Assembly: GCA_040905025.1 (NCBI GenBank)
Contig: JBBDSJ010000059.1
Coordinates: 1-39,702 of the forward strand
DNA length: 39,702 nucleotides
From: JBBDSJ01 sp040905025
GTDB taxonomy: Bacteria > Pseudomonadota > Gammaproteobacteria > Methylohalomonadales > Methylohalomonadaceae
Direction of reading: 5' to 3'
A program made the position numbers and the translations under genes. The number at the start of each line of letters is the position of its first letter. Position 1 is the first letter of the stretch. The notes under the pieces were generated by a model. It saw nothing but the letters and a program-made list of their open reading frames with translations. It was not told where the DNA came from and ran no database searches. Positions 27,208 to 35,444 of this stretch are shown here, one piece after another.

Positions 27208-27950
27208 CAAGCCTCAATCCCTTTATCACTGATACTGCCGAAACGCCGCTGGCGCTGTGCAAACCACGCCAGCGCAGTATCAAAATCTGCCGCACTGAAA
27301 TCCGGCCATAAAGTGTCGGTAAAATAGAGCTCGGTGTAAGCTGACTGCCAGAGCAAAAAGTTGCTGATGCGTTGTTCACCACCGGTGCGAATCAACAAGT
27401 CCGGTTCCGGCAAACCGGCGAGTGACAGTTGCGCTGTGATAGCAGCTTCATCAACATTTTCAATAGCAAGTGAACCTGCCTGCACCTGCACCATGAGTTC
27501 CTGAAAAGCCCGGATAATATCCTGGCGACCACCATAATTCGCAGCAATATTCAATTGCAGTCCGGTATTATCAACGGTGTGCTGCTCTGCTGCAGCAATG
27601 GCCTGCTGCAAATCGTCGCTAAACTTTTCACGATCACCGATAAAACGCAGTCGAACATTATTGGCATGCAAGCGTTCGACTTCCTGCTGCAATGCTTTCA
27701 TGAACAACTCCATCAACAAACGTACTTCAGTGCCGGGCCGGCGCCAGTTTTCACTGCTGAAGGCAAATACCGTTAATGCGGTGATGCCACACTGCGCAAC
27801 ATACTCGACTGTCTGCCGTAGCACACCGACACCTGCACGATGTCCACTGACCCGGGGCCTGTTTTGCTGACGCGCCCAGCGGCCATTGCCATCCATAATA
27901 ATCGCAACATGGTTTGGCCGTGAGCCGCTGGCAGTATCGTCAGTTGGCAT
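27207..27950 (-). CDS. uppS: Undecaprenyl diphosphate synthase
   Basis: This 247-residue cis-prenyltransferase makes the C55 lipid carrier for peptidoglycan and O-antigen. The N-terminal motif is HVAIIMDGNGRWARQQ, with the catalytic Asp and diphosphate-binding Arg. Further signatures are TVFAFSSENWRRP and the C-terminal LLIRTGGEQRISNFLLWQ, followed by AYTELYFTDTLWPDF. I chose ATG 27950; a TTG two codons upstream is open as well. No strong ribosome site is visible before either. The start lies 87 bp after frr. Confidence 0.95.
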   Translation of the reverse strand: MPTDDTASGSRPNHVAIIMDGNGRWARQQNRPRVSGHRAGVGVLRQTVEYVAQCGITALTVFAFSSENWRRPGTEVRLLMELFMKALQQEVERLHANNVRLRFIGDREKFSDDLQQAIAAAEQHTVDNTGLQLNIAANYGGRQDIIRAFQELMVQVQAGSLAIENVDEAAITAQLSLAGLPEPDLLIRTGGEQRISNFLLWQSAYTELYFTDTLWPDFSAADFDTALAWFAQRQRRFGSISDKGIEA

Positions 27951-28037
27951 TACCAATCAATGCCACTGAGTTGGATATGTTGAAGAATCGCCTGCTGTTT
28001 ACACACTGACAAACAACGGTAAAAAATGACAACAACA

Positions 28038-28595
28038 TTAAACTTCGAGTAAATCCTGCTCTTTGCCTGCGAGCAGTTTTTCGATGCCGGCAACATACTC
28101 ATCGGTAAGTTTCTGAATTCGCTCTTCGCCCCGGTGTTCGTCATCTTCAGTGATTTCCTTTTCCCTGGTCAGTTCCTTGAGTGTCTGGTTGGCATCACGG
28201 CGAATATTACGGACGGCGACGCGAGCCTGTTCTGCTTCGCTGCGCACCACCTTGATCAGATCCTTGCGGCGCTCTTCCGTCAAGGCAGGCAACGGCACCC
28301 GAATGACCTCACCCATTGAAGACGGGTTCAAACCCAGATCCGAATTGCGTATGGCTTTCTCAATCAGACCTACCGTACTTTTATCAAACGGGGTGACAGT
28401 CAGGGTGCGCGAATCGGCGACGCTGATATTTGCTGTGTGGTTCAACGCCGTATCTGTACCATAATATTCAACCATGACGTGTTCGAGCAGGCTCGGGTGC
28501 GCACGCCCGGTTCGAATTTTGGACAACTCGTGCTTCAGCGCTTCCAGTGATTTTTGCATGCGGGTTTCCGCATCAAGAACGACGTCATTAATCAT
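28038..28595 (-). CDS. frr: Ribosome recycling factor
   Basis: This 185-residue factor splits post-termination ribosomes together with EF-G. The typical three-helix pattern is seen: MQKSLEALKHELSKIRTGRA at about residues 13-32, VTPFDKSTVGLIEKAIRNSD in the middle and ERRKDLIKVVRSEAEQARVA later. ATG 28595 gives the E. coli length exactly; a TTG two codons upstream is open but unnecessary. It begins 12 bp after pyrH, so the two are cotranscribed. Confidence 0.96.
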   Translation of the reverse strand: MINDVVLDAETRMQKSLEALKHELSKIRTGRAHPSLLEHVMVEYYGTDTALNHTANISVADSRTLTVTPFDKSTVGLIEKAIRNSDLGLNPSSMGEVIRVPLPALTEERRKDLIKVVRSEAEQARVAVRNIRRDANQTLKELTREKEITEDDEHRGEERIQKLTDEYVAGIEKLLAGKEQDLLEV

Positions 28596-28607
28596 GTTCA
28601 AGTCTCA

Positions 28608-29327
28608 CTAATTGGTAATCAGGGTGCCTTCATGCGAACCCATGGCAATACGCATCAGCGTACCGGGCCGATTCATGTCCAGCACCCGCAGGGGCATATT
28701 GTTATCCCGGCACATGACGACTGCGGTCGCATCCATCACCGCGAGTTTGCGTTCGATGACTTCATCATAGGTCAGGGTTTCATAACGCTCGGCGGAATTG
28801 TCCTGCATGGGATCGGCGCTGTAGACGCCATCGACCTTGGTGGCCTTGATCATCAAATCGGCACTGATCTCGACAGCGCGAAGACTGGCAGCAGAATCTG
28901 TAGTAAAGAAGGGATTGCCGGTACCGGCAGCAAATATGACGACCCGGCCTTTTTCAAGATGCCGTATGGCGCGCCGGCGAATGTAATCTTCGCAGATCTC
29001 GTTGACTTTAATGGCCGACATCACGCGGGCAAACTTGCCGCGCCGTTCCAGGGCGTCCTGCATGGCGAGAGAATTCATGACAGTAGCGAGCATGCCCATA
29101 TGGTCAGCAGTCACACGATCCATCCCGGCGGCCGCCAGTCCAACGCCACGAAAGATATTGCCGCCACCCAGTACCAGCGCGACTTCAATACCCGCCTTGG
29201 TCAAATCGGAAATTTCGTCTGCAATACGTCCAATCACGGCCGGGTCAATGCCGTACTGGGCATTTCCCATCAGGGCTTCACCGCTGAGTTTCAGCAACAC
29301 CCGCCGGAATTTGAGCGTTTGCGACAT
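28608..29327 (-). CDS. pyrH: UMP kinase
   Basis: This 239-residue hexameric kinase makes UDP from UMP with ATP. It shows the amino-acid-kinase N-terminus RVLLKLSGEALMG, the glycine loop ALVLGGGNIFRGVGLAAAGM, and FAAGTGNPFFTTDSAA with KATKVDGVYSADP near the middle. I chose ATG 29327 because AAGGTG lies about 9 bases upstream and the length matches the family (E. coli 241). The longer open frame adds 13 residues without homology. Confidence 0.95.
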   Translation of the reverse strand: MSQTLKFRRVLLKLSGEALMGNAQYGIDPAVIGRIADEISDLTKAGIEVALVLGGGNIFRGVGLAAAGMDRVTADHMGMLATVMNSLAMQDALERRGKFARVMSAIKVNEICEDYIRRRAIRHLEKGRVVIFAAGTGNPFFTTDSAASLRAVEISADLMIKATKVDGVYSADPMQDNSAERYETLTYDEVIERKLAVMDATAVVMCRDNNMPLRVLDMNRPGTLMRIAMGSHEGTLITN

Positions 29328-29524
29328 AGCGTTCACACCTTGTAGTAAAAAATAACCGCGCCACATCCGTGTAGTTAGGGAACCTCTGATTTATTATCCC
29401 TGGCTGCGTAAACAGCGCATCCTTGCACCACTGCCCGGAGGCTCCTTGAAAATACTCTGCAGCTAATCCGGATGGGCTGGTTCAGAGCCTTACTTAAAAT
29501 AACCCTGAAGTCATCCGGGTTCGC
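29328..29524. repeat. tsf-pyrH spacer with a 104-bp element bounded by CTCTGA/TCAGAG
   Basis: This 197-bp gap holds no gene. Between 29384 and 29487 lies a segment with 6-bp inverted ends (CTCTGA at 29384-29389, TCAGAG at 29482-29487). Inside are short self-complementary stretches, such as GCTG-cgtaaa-CAGC near 29403. Its look, in an otherwise compact operon, suggests a small nonautonomous repeat inserted between two housekeeping genes. I see no second copy in this window, so the repeat nature is unproved. Confidence 0.35.
29501..29521 (-). terminator. Possible terminator hairpin after tsf
   Basis: Three bases after the tsf stop, AACCC and GGGTT form a 5-bp stem around an 11-nt loop. On the minus strand it is followed by ATTTTAAG, a poor U-run. 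It may give partial termination between tsf and pyrH, leaving pyrH-frr and the rest partly dependent on their own promoter. Confidence 0.4.
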
Positions 29525-30406
29525 TTATCCGTTAACTTGTGCCATGACCTCGGAAGCAAAGTCATCGGATTTTTTCTCGATGCCCTCGCCTACTTCATAA
29601 CGGACAAACGCCAGTACTTTGGCACCGGTCGCCTTGAGCAGTTTTTCAACACTTTGCTCCGGATCCTTGACGTAGGGCTGACCCAGCAACGTAATTTCCT
29701 TTTTATATTTCGCAATCCGGCCGGCCACCATTTTCTCGATAATATCATCCGGTTTGCCGCTTTCTTTTGCCTGGGCAATGAAAATTTCCTTTTCCTTGTC
29801 GAGAAGGGCCGGGTCAATGCCGGTTTCATCAACACATATCGGCCGGCTTGCGGCAATATGCATGGCCACATCACGGACCAGATCATCATCGCCGCCTTGC
29901 ATGTCCACCAGCACACCGATACGGCTACCATGCAGATAGCTGCCGAGCCTGTCGCCCTGGCGTGTGTGTAATACAAACCGGCGCACGGAAATGTTTTCAC
30001 CGATTTTCACGACCAGTTGCTGCCGCGCTTCTTCTACGCTGCCACTGCCACCGGCCATAGCGCAGGCATTCAGTGCGTCAACATCCGCAGGTGCATTGGC
30101 CACAACGGTCGCGGCAGCACCTTCGGCAAATGCCCGGAAGTTGTCGTCATTGGCGACAAAATCGGTTTCGGAATTTACCTCGATAATGGCGGCAGTATTA
30201 CCGTCAGCACCGGCATTAATCACAATAGCGCCTTCAGCGGCAATGCGGCCGGCTTTCTTGGCCGCCTTGGCAATGCCGGATTTGCGCATGTCTTCAATGG
30301 CCTGCTCGATATCGCCGTTGGCATCCACCAGCGCCTTCTTGCAATCCATCATGCCGGCGCCGGTACGCTCGCGCAGCTCTTTGACCAAACCTGCTGTTAT
30401 TTGCAT
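29525..30406 (-). CDS. tsf: Translation elongation factor Ts
   Basis: This 293-residue factor exchanges GDP for GTP on EF-Tu. The N-terminal UBA-like domain is LVKELRERTGAGMMDCKKAL (about residues 7-26). The conserved core has VEVNSETDFVANDDNF-like sequence, here IIEVNSETDFVANDDNFRAF. The C-terminal part has LLGQPYVKDPEQSVEKLL. Length is usual (E. coli 283). A GAGGAG ribosome site lies 11 bases upstream. It follows rpsB after 115 bp, the universal rpsB-tsf pair. Confidence 0.96.
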   Translation of the reverse strand: MQITAGLVKELRERTGAGMMDCKKALVDANGDIEQAIEDMRKSGIAKAAKKAGRIAAEGAIVINAGADGNTAAIIEVNSETDFVANDDNFRAFAEGAAATVVANAPADVDALNACAMAGGSGSVEEARQQLVVKIGENISVRRFVLHTRQGDRLGSYLHGSRIGVLVDMQGGDDDLVRDVAMHIAASRPICVDETGIDPALLDKEKEIFIAQAKESGKPDDIIEKMVAGRIAKYKKEITLLGQPYVKDPEQSVEKLLKATGAKVLAFVRYEVGEGIEKKSDDFASEVMAQVNG

Positions 30407-30433
30407 CCGAATCTAGCTCCTCAAAAACGTTTT

Positions 30434-30497
30434 GCTGCATCTCAAATCGCAGCGTCAATCGTACTGTCAAACTGCCCCGATCCGGGTCAGACCGGGG
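30434..30497 (-). promoter_or_regulatory. Hairpins in the rpsB-tsf spacer
   Basis: Two inverted repeats lie between rpsB and tsf. CCCCG (30475-30479) pairs with CGGGG (30493-30497). GCTGC pairs with GCAGC (30434-30453), and on the minus strand is followed by AAAACGTTTTT. Neither is a textbook terminator. In other gammaproteobacteria this spacer attenuates transcription, so a partial attenuator is a reasonable inference. Confidence 0.3.
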
Positions 30498-30521
30498 TGA
30501 TAGCAAAAGCCACTGTTGGAC

Positions 30522-31640
30522 TCAGGCCTGGTCGGCGTCTTTTTTCGCCGCCGTCTTCTTTTTGGCAACCTTCTTTTTGGTCACTTTCTTTTTCGTGGCC
30601 GCTTTTTTGGCAGCCGGTTTGGCCTTGTCATCAGTAGCCGGCGCAGCCGTTGTCGCTGCGGCTGCCGCGGTAGCCGGCTCAGCCGTTGTCGCGGTAGCTG
30701 ACTCGGCAGCCGGCTCAGACGCTGTCGCGCTAGCTGACTCGGCAGCCGGCTCAGACACTGTCGCGGTAGCTGACTCGGTACCGGGTTCAGCCGTTTCAGC
30801 GTCGGCAACTTCAGCTGTTTCAGCAGCTGCGGTCGGCGCAGCCGGTTTGGCCTTGCGTGTGGTTTTTTTGCGGGTAGCGGGCTTGCTGTCGGTCTTGGCC
30901 AGCGGGTTACCGCTTTCGTCGAGCTCAACAAAATCATCGCCCTCGCCGTCCAGATTCACAGACGGACGCGCATCCAGAATGGCGTCAGCGACTGTTTTGG
31001 CATACAGGCGGATCGAGCGAATCGCATCATCGTTACCCGGAATAACGTAATCGACACCGTCCGGGCTGTTGTTGCTGTCGACCACGCCCACTACCGGGAT
31101 CCCCAGCTTGTTGGCCTCGTTGATCGCAATATATTCATAACCGACATCAATGACAAACAAGGCATCCGGCAGACCGTTCATGTTCTTGATACCACCAAGA
31201 CTGCGATTGAGTTTTTCCAGTTCGCGGCTGAGATCGAGCACTTCTTTCTTGCCGAGCCGTTCAAAACTGCCGTCGCTGTGCATGGCCTCAATGGCCTTGA
31301 GCCGGGCAATCGACTGACGCACGGTCTTGAAATTGGTCAGCAGCCCGCCCAGCCAGCGTCGATCAACGTATGGCATTTTGCAGCGTGCAGCTTCTTCGCG
31401 GACGATGGCCTGCGAGGAACGCTTGGTGCCGACAAACAGGATAGTGCCGCCACGGGCGGCCATGCTGCCGAGAAAATTCATTGCATCATTGAACAGCGGC
31501 AGAGTCTGCTCAAGATTGATAATATGGATCTTGTTGCGGTGACCGAACAGGTACTGACCCATTTTCGGATTCCAGAAACGGGTCTGATGGCCGAAATGGA
31601 CACCGGCCTCCAGCATTTCACGCATGCTTACGTTTGCCAT
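30522..31640 (-). CDS. rpsB: 30S ribosomal protein S2 with a long low-complexity tail
   Basis: This 372-residue protein consists of a normal S2 core and a C-terminal extension of about 130 residues. The core starts MANVSMREMLEAGVHFGHQT and shows the S2 signatures PYVDRRWLGGLLTNFKTVRQ and PDALFVIDVGYEYIAINEAN; it ends near residue 240, where E. coli S2 ends. The tail has a short basic part (about 251-266), an Ala/Glu/Thr/Ser region with three 12-residue repeats like ESATATxSEPAA (about 288-324), and a Lys/Ala terminus (about 339-367) like histone H1 tails. ATG 31640 has GGAG about 9 bases upstream; the open frame upstream is leader RNA. Confidence 0.95.
   Translation of the reverse strand: MANVSMREMLEAGVHFGHQTRFWNPKMGQYLFGHRNKIHIINLEQTLPLFNDAMNFLGSMAARGGTILFVGTKRSSQAIVREEAARCKMPYVDRRWLGGLLTNFKTVRQSIARLKAIEAMHSDGSFERLGKKEVLDLSRELEKLNRSLGGIKNMNGLPDALFVIDVGYEYIAINEANKLGIPVVGVVDSNNSPDGVDYVIPGNDDAIRSIRLYAKTVADAILDARPSVNLDGEGDDFVELDESGNPLAKTDSKPATRKKTTRKAKPAAPTAAAETAEVADAETAEPGTESATATVSEPAAESASATASEPAAESATATTAEPATAAAAATTAAPATDDKAKPAAKKAATKKKVTKKKVAKKKTAAKKDADQA
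30652..30795 (-). repeat. 36-bp tandem repeat inside rpsB
   Basis: Two near-identical 36-bp units (30688-30723 and 30724-30759) are flanked by a diverged unit on each side (30652-30687 and 30760-30795). They keep the reading frame and encode 12-residue units rich in Ala, Glu, Ser and Thr in the S2 tail. The two central copies differ at only two or so bases, which points to recent duplication. Confidence 0.7.
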
Positions 31641-31806
31641 TAGAGTATTCTCCAGTCGGGTTTGGCCTCCGTCAGACACCAGCAACGAATCCGGCCGCTT
31701 GCAGCTTACCGGACACCCCGCTGCTGGTAGGAGCTGGACAGCCCCGCGCCTGACGTGTGTATTTGCAAATTTGGCAACGCTCAAGTATTAACGTTGCGAT
31801 TAGTGC
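31641..31806 (-). promoter_or_regulatory. rpsB leader RNA, probable S2 autoregulatory region
   Basis: About 166 nt separate the predicted transcription start from the rpsB ATG. The leader can fold into a hairpin GGGGCTG/CAGCTCC (31730-31745) and a longer stem ACCAGCA/TGCTGGT (31722-31728 with 31678-31684). Gammaproteobacterial rpsB leaders of about this length are known to be repressed by S2. The assignment rests on position, length and these stems. Confidence 0.55.
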
Positions 31807-31812
31807 GGGCGC

Positions 31813-31818
31813 TTTATA
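31813..31818 (-). promoter_or_regulatory. rpsB promoter, extended -10
   Basis: On the minus strand the sequence reads TGGTATAAAGCGCCCGC: an extended -10 (TGG plus TATAAA) followed by a GC-rich discriminator, the hallmark of stringently controlled promoters of ribosomal genes. The -35 region (near 31836-31842) is poor. Transcription would start near 31806. Confidence 0.65.
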
Positions 31819-31868
31819 CCATAGTGCGCTGATTAAAAACAGCAGGCGGCACGGAATTTGCCGGTTTT

Positions 31869-31886
31869 ATTGCCTAGACAGGCAAT
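31869..31886. promoter_or_regulatory. Palindrome between rpsB and map
   Basis: ATTGCCT-agac-AGGCAAT is a perfect 7-bp inverted repeat in the divergent region. It is not followed by a T-run on either strand, so it is not a terminator. It lies about 65-80 bp upstream of the rpsB start and about 75 bp before the map ATG, where an operator could touch both genes. The rest of this region (31887-31960) holds no clear sigma70 promoter for map; a TATCCT at 31911-31916 is the best -10 candidate. Confidence 0.35.
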
Positions 31887-31960
31887 TCCAGGCCAACTGC
31901 CAGCGCCCGCTATCCTGTAAACTGTCCAATTTCCAAACAAACCCTGAATTTTGCTGACAC

Positions 31961-32731
31961 ATGGCGATATCCATCAAAACTGCCGCTGAAATTGAAAAAA
32001 TGCGCGTTGCCGGACGTCTGGCCGCCGATGTACTCGAAATGATCGGCCCGCATGTCCAGGCCGGCATCACGACTGAAGAACTCGATCGTCTCTGCCATGA
32101 CTACATCGTCAATGAACAGCAGGCCGTGCCGGCACCGCTGAATTACCGCGGTTTCCCGAAATCTGTCTGCACTTCCGTCAACCATGTGGTCTGCCACGGC
32201 ATCCCGGGCAACAAAAAGCTCAAAAACGGTGACATTATTAATATCGACGTCACCGTCATCAAGGACGGCTACCACGGTGATACCAGCAAGATGTTTTTTG
32301 TCGGTGAAACGCCAGTGCGTGCCCGCCGGCTGGTCGATGTCACCTACGAATGCATGAAAACCGGCATTGAAATGGCCAGGCCGGGGGTATTTCTCGGTGA
32401 AATCGGCGCGGCGATCCAGAAACACGCCGAAGAACAGCATTTTTCCGTCGTGCGCGAATATTGCGGTCACGGTATTGGCCGGGAATTTCATGAAGATCCG
32501 CAAGTACTGCATTACGCGACCCGCGACCCGGGTATTGCCCTGCAGGCTGGCATGACGTTTACCATTGAACCGATGATCAATGCCGGCAAGCGCCATGTGA
32601 AGCTGCTGCCGGATGAATGGACTGTTGTCACCAAGGACCGGCAGCTCTCCGCCCAATGGGAGCATACCCTGCTGGTCACTGAAACCGGCTATGACGTTCT
32701 CACCCGGCGCAGTGATGAGCACTGGGCTTGA
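31961..32731 (+). CDS. map: Methionine aminopeptidase type I
   Basis: This 256-residue metalloenzyme removes the initiator Met from new proteins. The five metal ligands are visible in order: Asp in INIDVTVIKDGYHGDTSKMF (two Asp), His in YCGHGIGREFHEDP, Glu in MTFTIEPMINAGK and Glu in QWEHTLLVTETGY. There is no N-terminal zinc finger, so it is the short class Ia form; E. coli has 264 residues. It is divergent from rpsB, as in E. coli. Its stop is 20 bp before the chosen glnD start. Confidence 0.96.
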   Translation: MAISIKTAAEIEKMRVAGRLAADVLEMIGPHVQAGITTEELDRLCHDYIVNEQQAVPAPLNYRGFPKSVCTSVNHVVCHGIPGNKKLKNGDIINIDVTVIKDGYHGDTSKMFFVGETPVRARRLVDVTYECMKTGIEMARPGVFLGEIGAAIQKHAEEQHFSVVREYCGHGIGREFHEDPQVLHYATRDPGIALQAGMTFTIEPMINAGKRHVKLLPDEWTVVTKDRQLSAQWEHTLLVTETGYDVLTRRSDEHWA

Positions 32732-32750
32732 TGCTGCCGGATCCGGCATT

Positions 32751-35435
32751 ATGAGTACTGTCTGGGACAGCCAGGTCGTGGATACCGGCCTGTTCGATGC
32801 GAATGCCTTTGGTCAGCCGGGCAAAACCGATAGCGCCAGTGTTCTGCTACGTTTCAAGCAGGCGCTGGCCTCCGGTCAGCAGCAGTTGCAGGAAGCCTTC
32901 GAGATGGGCGCGCCGATCAAGATACTGGTATACAAACGTGCCTGGCTCACTGATCAACTATTGCAACAGGCCTGGCAACACTTTGGATTGGATAACTCCG
33001 ATGCCGCGCTGGTTGCTGTTGGCGGCTATGGCCGTGGCGAATTGCATCCGTGCTCGGATATCGATCTGATGATCCTGTTGCCGGCAAAACCGGGCCCCGA
33101 TACACGCGGGCAAATCGAACAATTTCTGACGTTTCTCTGGGACATCGGTCTTGAGGTCGGCCAGAGTGTCCGGACAATCAAGGACTGTGTCCGCGAAGCA
33201 AAAAACGATATCACCGTGACCACCAACCTGATGGAATCCCGGCTGTTGTGTGGCAATCAGCGTTTGTATTACGACATGCGCGCGGCCACCGGTCCGGCCA
33301 AAATCTGGCCCACCCGCAAATTCTTTCAGGCCAAGTGGCAAGAACAGATTGCCCGCCACCGGAAATTCAATGAAACCGCACATAATCTGGAGCCGAATGT
33401 GAAGGAAGGTCCCGGTGGGCTGCGTGATATCCAGATGATCGGCTGGGTGGCAAAACGCCATTTTGGTGCAGAACAATTGCGGCAGCTGGTTGACCATGAA
33501 TTCCTGACACGTCAGGAATACCAGATCCTGAATACCGGGCTGGCATTTCTCTGGCGCGTACGGTTTGCATTACATGTTCATACCGGCCGGCGTGAAGATC
33601 GGCTGTTGTTCGATCATCAGAAACCGGTTGCACAGATGTTCGGTTATCAGGTGCACGATAACAGTGGTGTCGAGCAGTTCATGAAAATGTACTACCGGAC
33701 GATCAAGGAGCTCGGCCGTCTCAATGAAATGCTGTTGCAACATTTTGAAGAAGCCATCATCTACGCCAAACGCCGCGAAAAAATCCGGCCACTGAACAAA
33801 CGTTTTCAAATCCGCAATGACTTTATTGAAGTCTGCTATGACAAGGTCTTTAAACACTATCCATTTGCGCTGCTGGAACTGTTTTTGCTGATTCAGCAGA
33901 ACCCGAAAATCAAGGGTGTACGTGCCAGCACGATCCGGCTGGTACGTGAAAGTCTGGATTTGATCGATGACGAATTCCGCGCGGATATTCGCAACCGATC
34001 ATTATTTCTGGATATCATTCGGCAACCGCACAGGGTAGGCCATGAACTTCGCCGCATGCACCGGTACGGTGTACTGGGTGCATACTGGCCGGCCTTCAGT
34101 GCCGTTGAAGGCTTGATGCAGTTCGATCTGTTTCATGTCTATACAGTTGACGAACACACACTGACTTTAGTGCGTAACCTGCGCAACTTTGGCGTACCGG
34201 AAAAAGCGGCTGATTTTCCACTGTGTGCCGAAGTGCTGAAAAAAATTCCCAAACTGGAGCTTCTTTATCTGGCCGGCCTGTTCCATGACATTGCCAAGGG
34301 TCGTGGTGGCGATCATTCGAAACTGGGCGCAGTGGATGCACTCGACTTTTGCCGCCAGCATGGCTTGAGCGAGTACGATTCCAAACTTGTAGCCTGGCTG
34401 GTCGAGAGTCATTTACTCATGGCCAAAACCGCGCAGCGTGAAGACATTGATGATCCCGAAGTGGTCAACCGGTTTGCCACCCAGGTCACCAATCGTGACC
34501 GCCTGAACTATCTTTATCTACTGACGGTCGCTGATCTGTGCGCGACCAATCCAGCCATGTGGAACAGCTGGAAAGACAGCCTGATTGCCGATCTGTACCA
34601 GAAAACCCTGCTGGCATTACGGCGCGGTATCGAAAACCCGATCACCAATGCCGAACGTGTACAGGAAATACGTCAGGCCGCGCTTGAACTGATCAGCGAC
34701 CGCCTGAAGAAACGCATCGACGTCGATGCTCTGTGGGATTCACTGGGCGAAGATTATTTTTTGCGTCATTCGCCTGATGAAATTGACTGGCAGACCCGTG
34801 CGATTGCCGATTGCGACAATGAAGATCTGCCGCGTGTCGTTGTCCGGCCAGAAACAGACCGTGGTGGCACCGAGGTGTTTGTCTACATGCGCGACCGGGA
34901 TTATATTTTTGCGACTACCACGCGCATTATGGAACAGCTTGGCCTGGATATCGTCGATGCCCGCATCATCACCAGCAACAGCGGCTATACACTTGATACC
35001 TATATCGTGCTGGAACAGTCGGGCGTTGTTATTGATGGCCGGAAACGCAGTGACGAGATTAGTGAAGCACTGCGCCGGGCCCTGTTGAATATTGATAAAC
35101 TGCCCGCAACAAAAATCAATCGCATACCTGAACGCAAACTCAGGCATTTCAAGATCCCGACGCGGATCGAGTTCAGTGACGATCCAAATAATGACCGGAC
35201 GATATTGCAAGTCTCATGTGCCGATCGTCCGGGCTTGCTGTCGCGCATTGGTATCGCCCTGAAATTTTGCGGCGTCAAGTTACAGGGAGCAAAAATTGCC
35301 ACCTATGGTGAACGCGCTGAAGATATTTTCTTTATCACCGATACATACGGCAACATGATCCAGACGCCGCTTAAATTTGAATGTTTGCGTAATTCCATCC
35401 AGGAAGCTCTCGCGCCTGCCGATACTGCGGCATGA
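32751..35435 (+). CDS. glnD: PII uridylyltransferase/uridylyl-removing enzyme
   Basis: This 894-residue bifunctional enzyme senses glutamine and adds or removes UMP on PII proteins, setting the state of NtrB/NtrC and glutamine synthetase. The nucleotidyltransferase motif is VGGYGRGELHPCSDIDLMIL. The HD domain for UMP removal has LAGLFHDIAKGRGGDHSKLG. Two ACT domains end the protein, starting near TEVFVYMRDRDYIFA and TILQVSCADRPGLLSRIGIA. ATG 32751 gives nearly the E. coli length (890); an in-frame ATG at 32715 inside map is the alternative. The frame is open further upstream but only shadows map. No strong ribosome site is seen, so coupling to map is likely. Confidence 0.95.
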   Translation: MSTVWDSQVVDTGLFDANAFGQPGKTDSASVLLRFKQALASGQQQLQEAFEMGAPIKILVYKRAWLTDQLLQQAWQHFGLDNSDAALVAVGGYGRGELHPCSDIDLMILLPAKPGPDTRGQIEQFLTFLWDIGLEVGQSVRTIKDCVREAKNDITVTTNLMESRLLCGNQRLYYDMRAATGPAKIWPTRKFFQAKWQEQIARHRKFNETAHNLEPNVKEGPGGLRDIQMIGWVAKRHFGAEQLRQLVDHEFLTRQEYQILNTGLAFLWRVRFALHVHTGRREDRLLFDHQKPVAQMFGYQVHDNSGVEQFMKMYYRTIKELGRLNEMLLQHFEEAIIYAKRREKIRPLNKRFQIRNDFIEVCYDKVFKHYPFALLELFLLIQQNPKIKGVRASTIRLVRESLDLIDDEFRADIRNRSLFLDIIRQPHRVGHELRRMHRYGVLGAYWPAFSAVEGLMQFDLFHVYTVDEHTLTLVRNLRNFGVPEKAADFPLCAEVLKKIPKLELLYLAGLFHDIAKGRGGDHSKLGAVDALDFCRQHGLSEYDSKLVAWLVESHLLMAKTAQREDIDDPEVVNRFATQVTNRDRLNYLYLLTVADLCATNPAMWNSWKDSLIADLYQKTLLALRRGIENPITNAERVQEIRQAALELISDRLKKRIDVDALWDSLGEDYFLRHSPDEIDWQTRAIADCDNEDLPRVVVRPETDRGGTEVFVYMRDRDYIFATTTRIMEQLGLDIVDARIITSNSGYTLDTYIVLEQSGVVIDGRKRSDEISEALRRALLNIDKLPATKINRIPERKLRHFKIPTRIEFSDDPNNDRTILQVSCADRPGLLSRIGIALKFCGVKLQGAKIATYGERAEDIFFITDTYGNMIQTPLKFECLRNSIQEALAPADTAA

Positions 35436-35444
35436 CAACAACCG

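Noticed and set aside
28554..29345. 263-codon plus-strand frame opposite pyrH
   Set aside because: Antisense to the clearly recognised pyrH; no motif or ribosome site of its own.
30652..30795. 36-bp repeats as a CRISPR array
   Set aside because: The units are tandem without spacers, keep a reading frame and lie inside rpsB.
30562..31050. Long plus-strand open frame of Ala/Ser/Val repeats opposite rpsB
   Set aside because: It is the antisense reading of the S2 tail repeats; low complexity explains the lack of stops.
31641..31784. 48-residue N-terminal extension of S2
   Set aside because: The standard S2 start MANVSMREML has its own ribosome site, and the upstream part is the leader RNA.
32613..32750. 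N-terminal extension of GlnD inside map
   Set aside because: The added 46 residues are a frame shadow of map and have no relation to the GlnD family.
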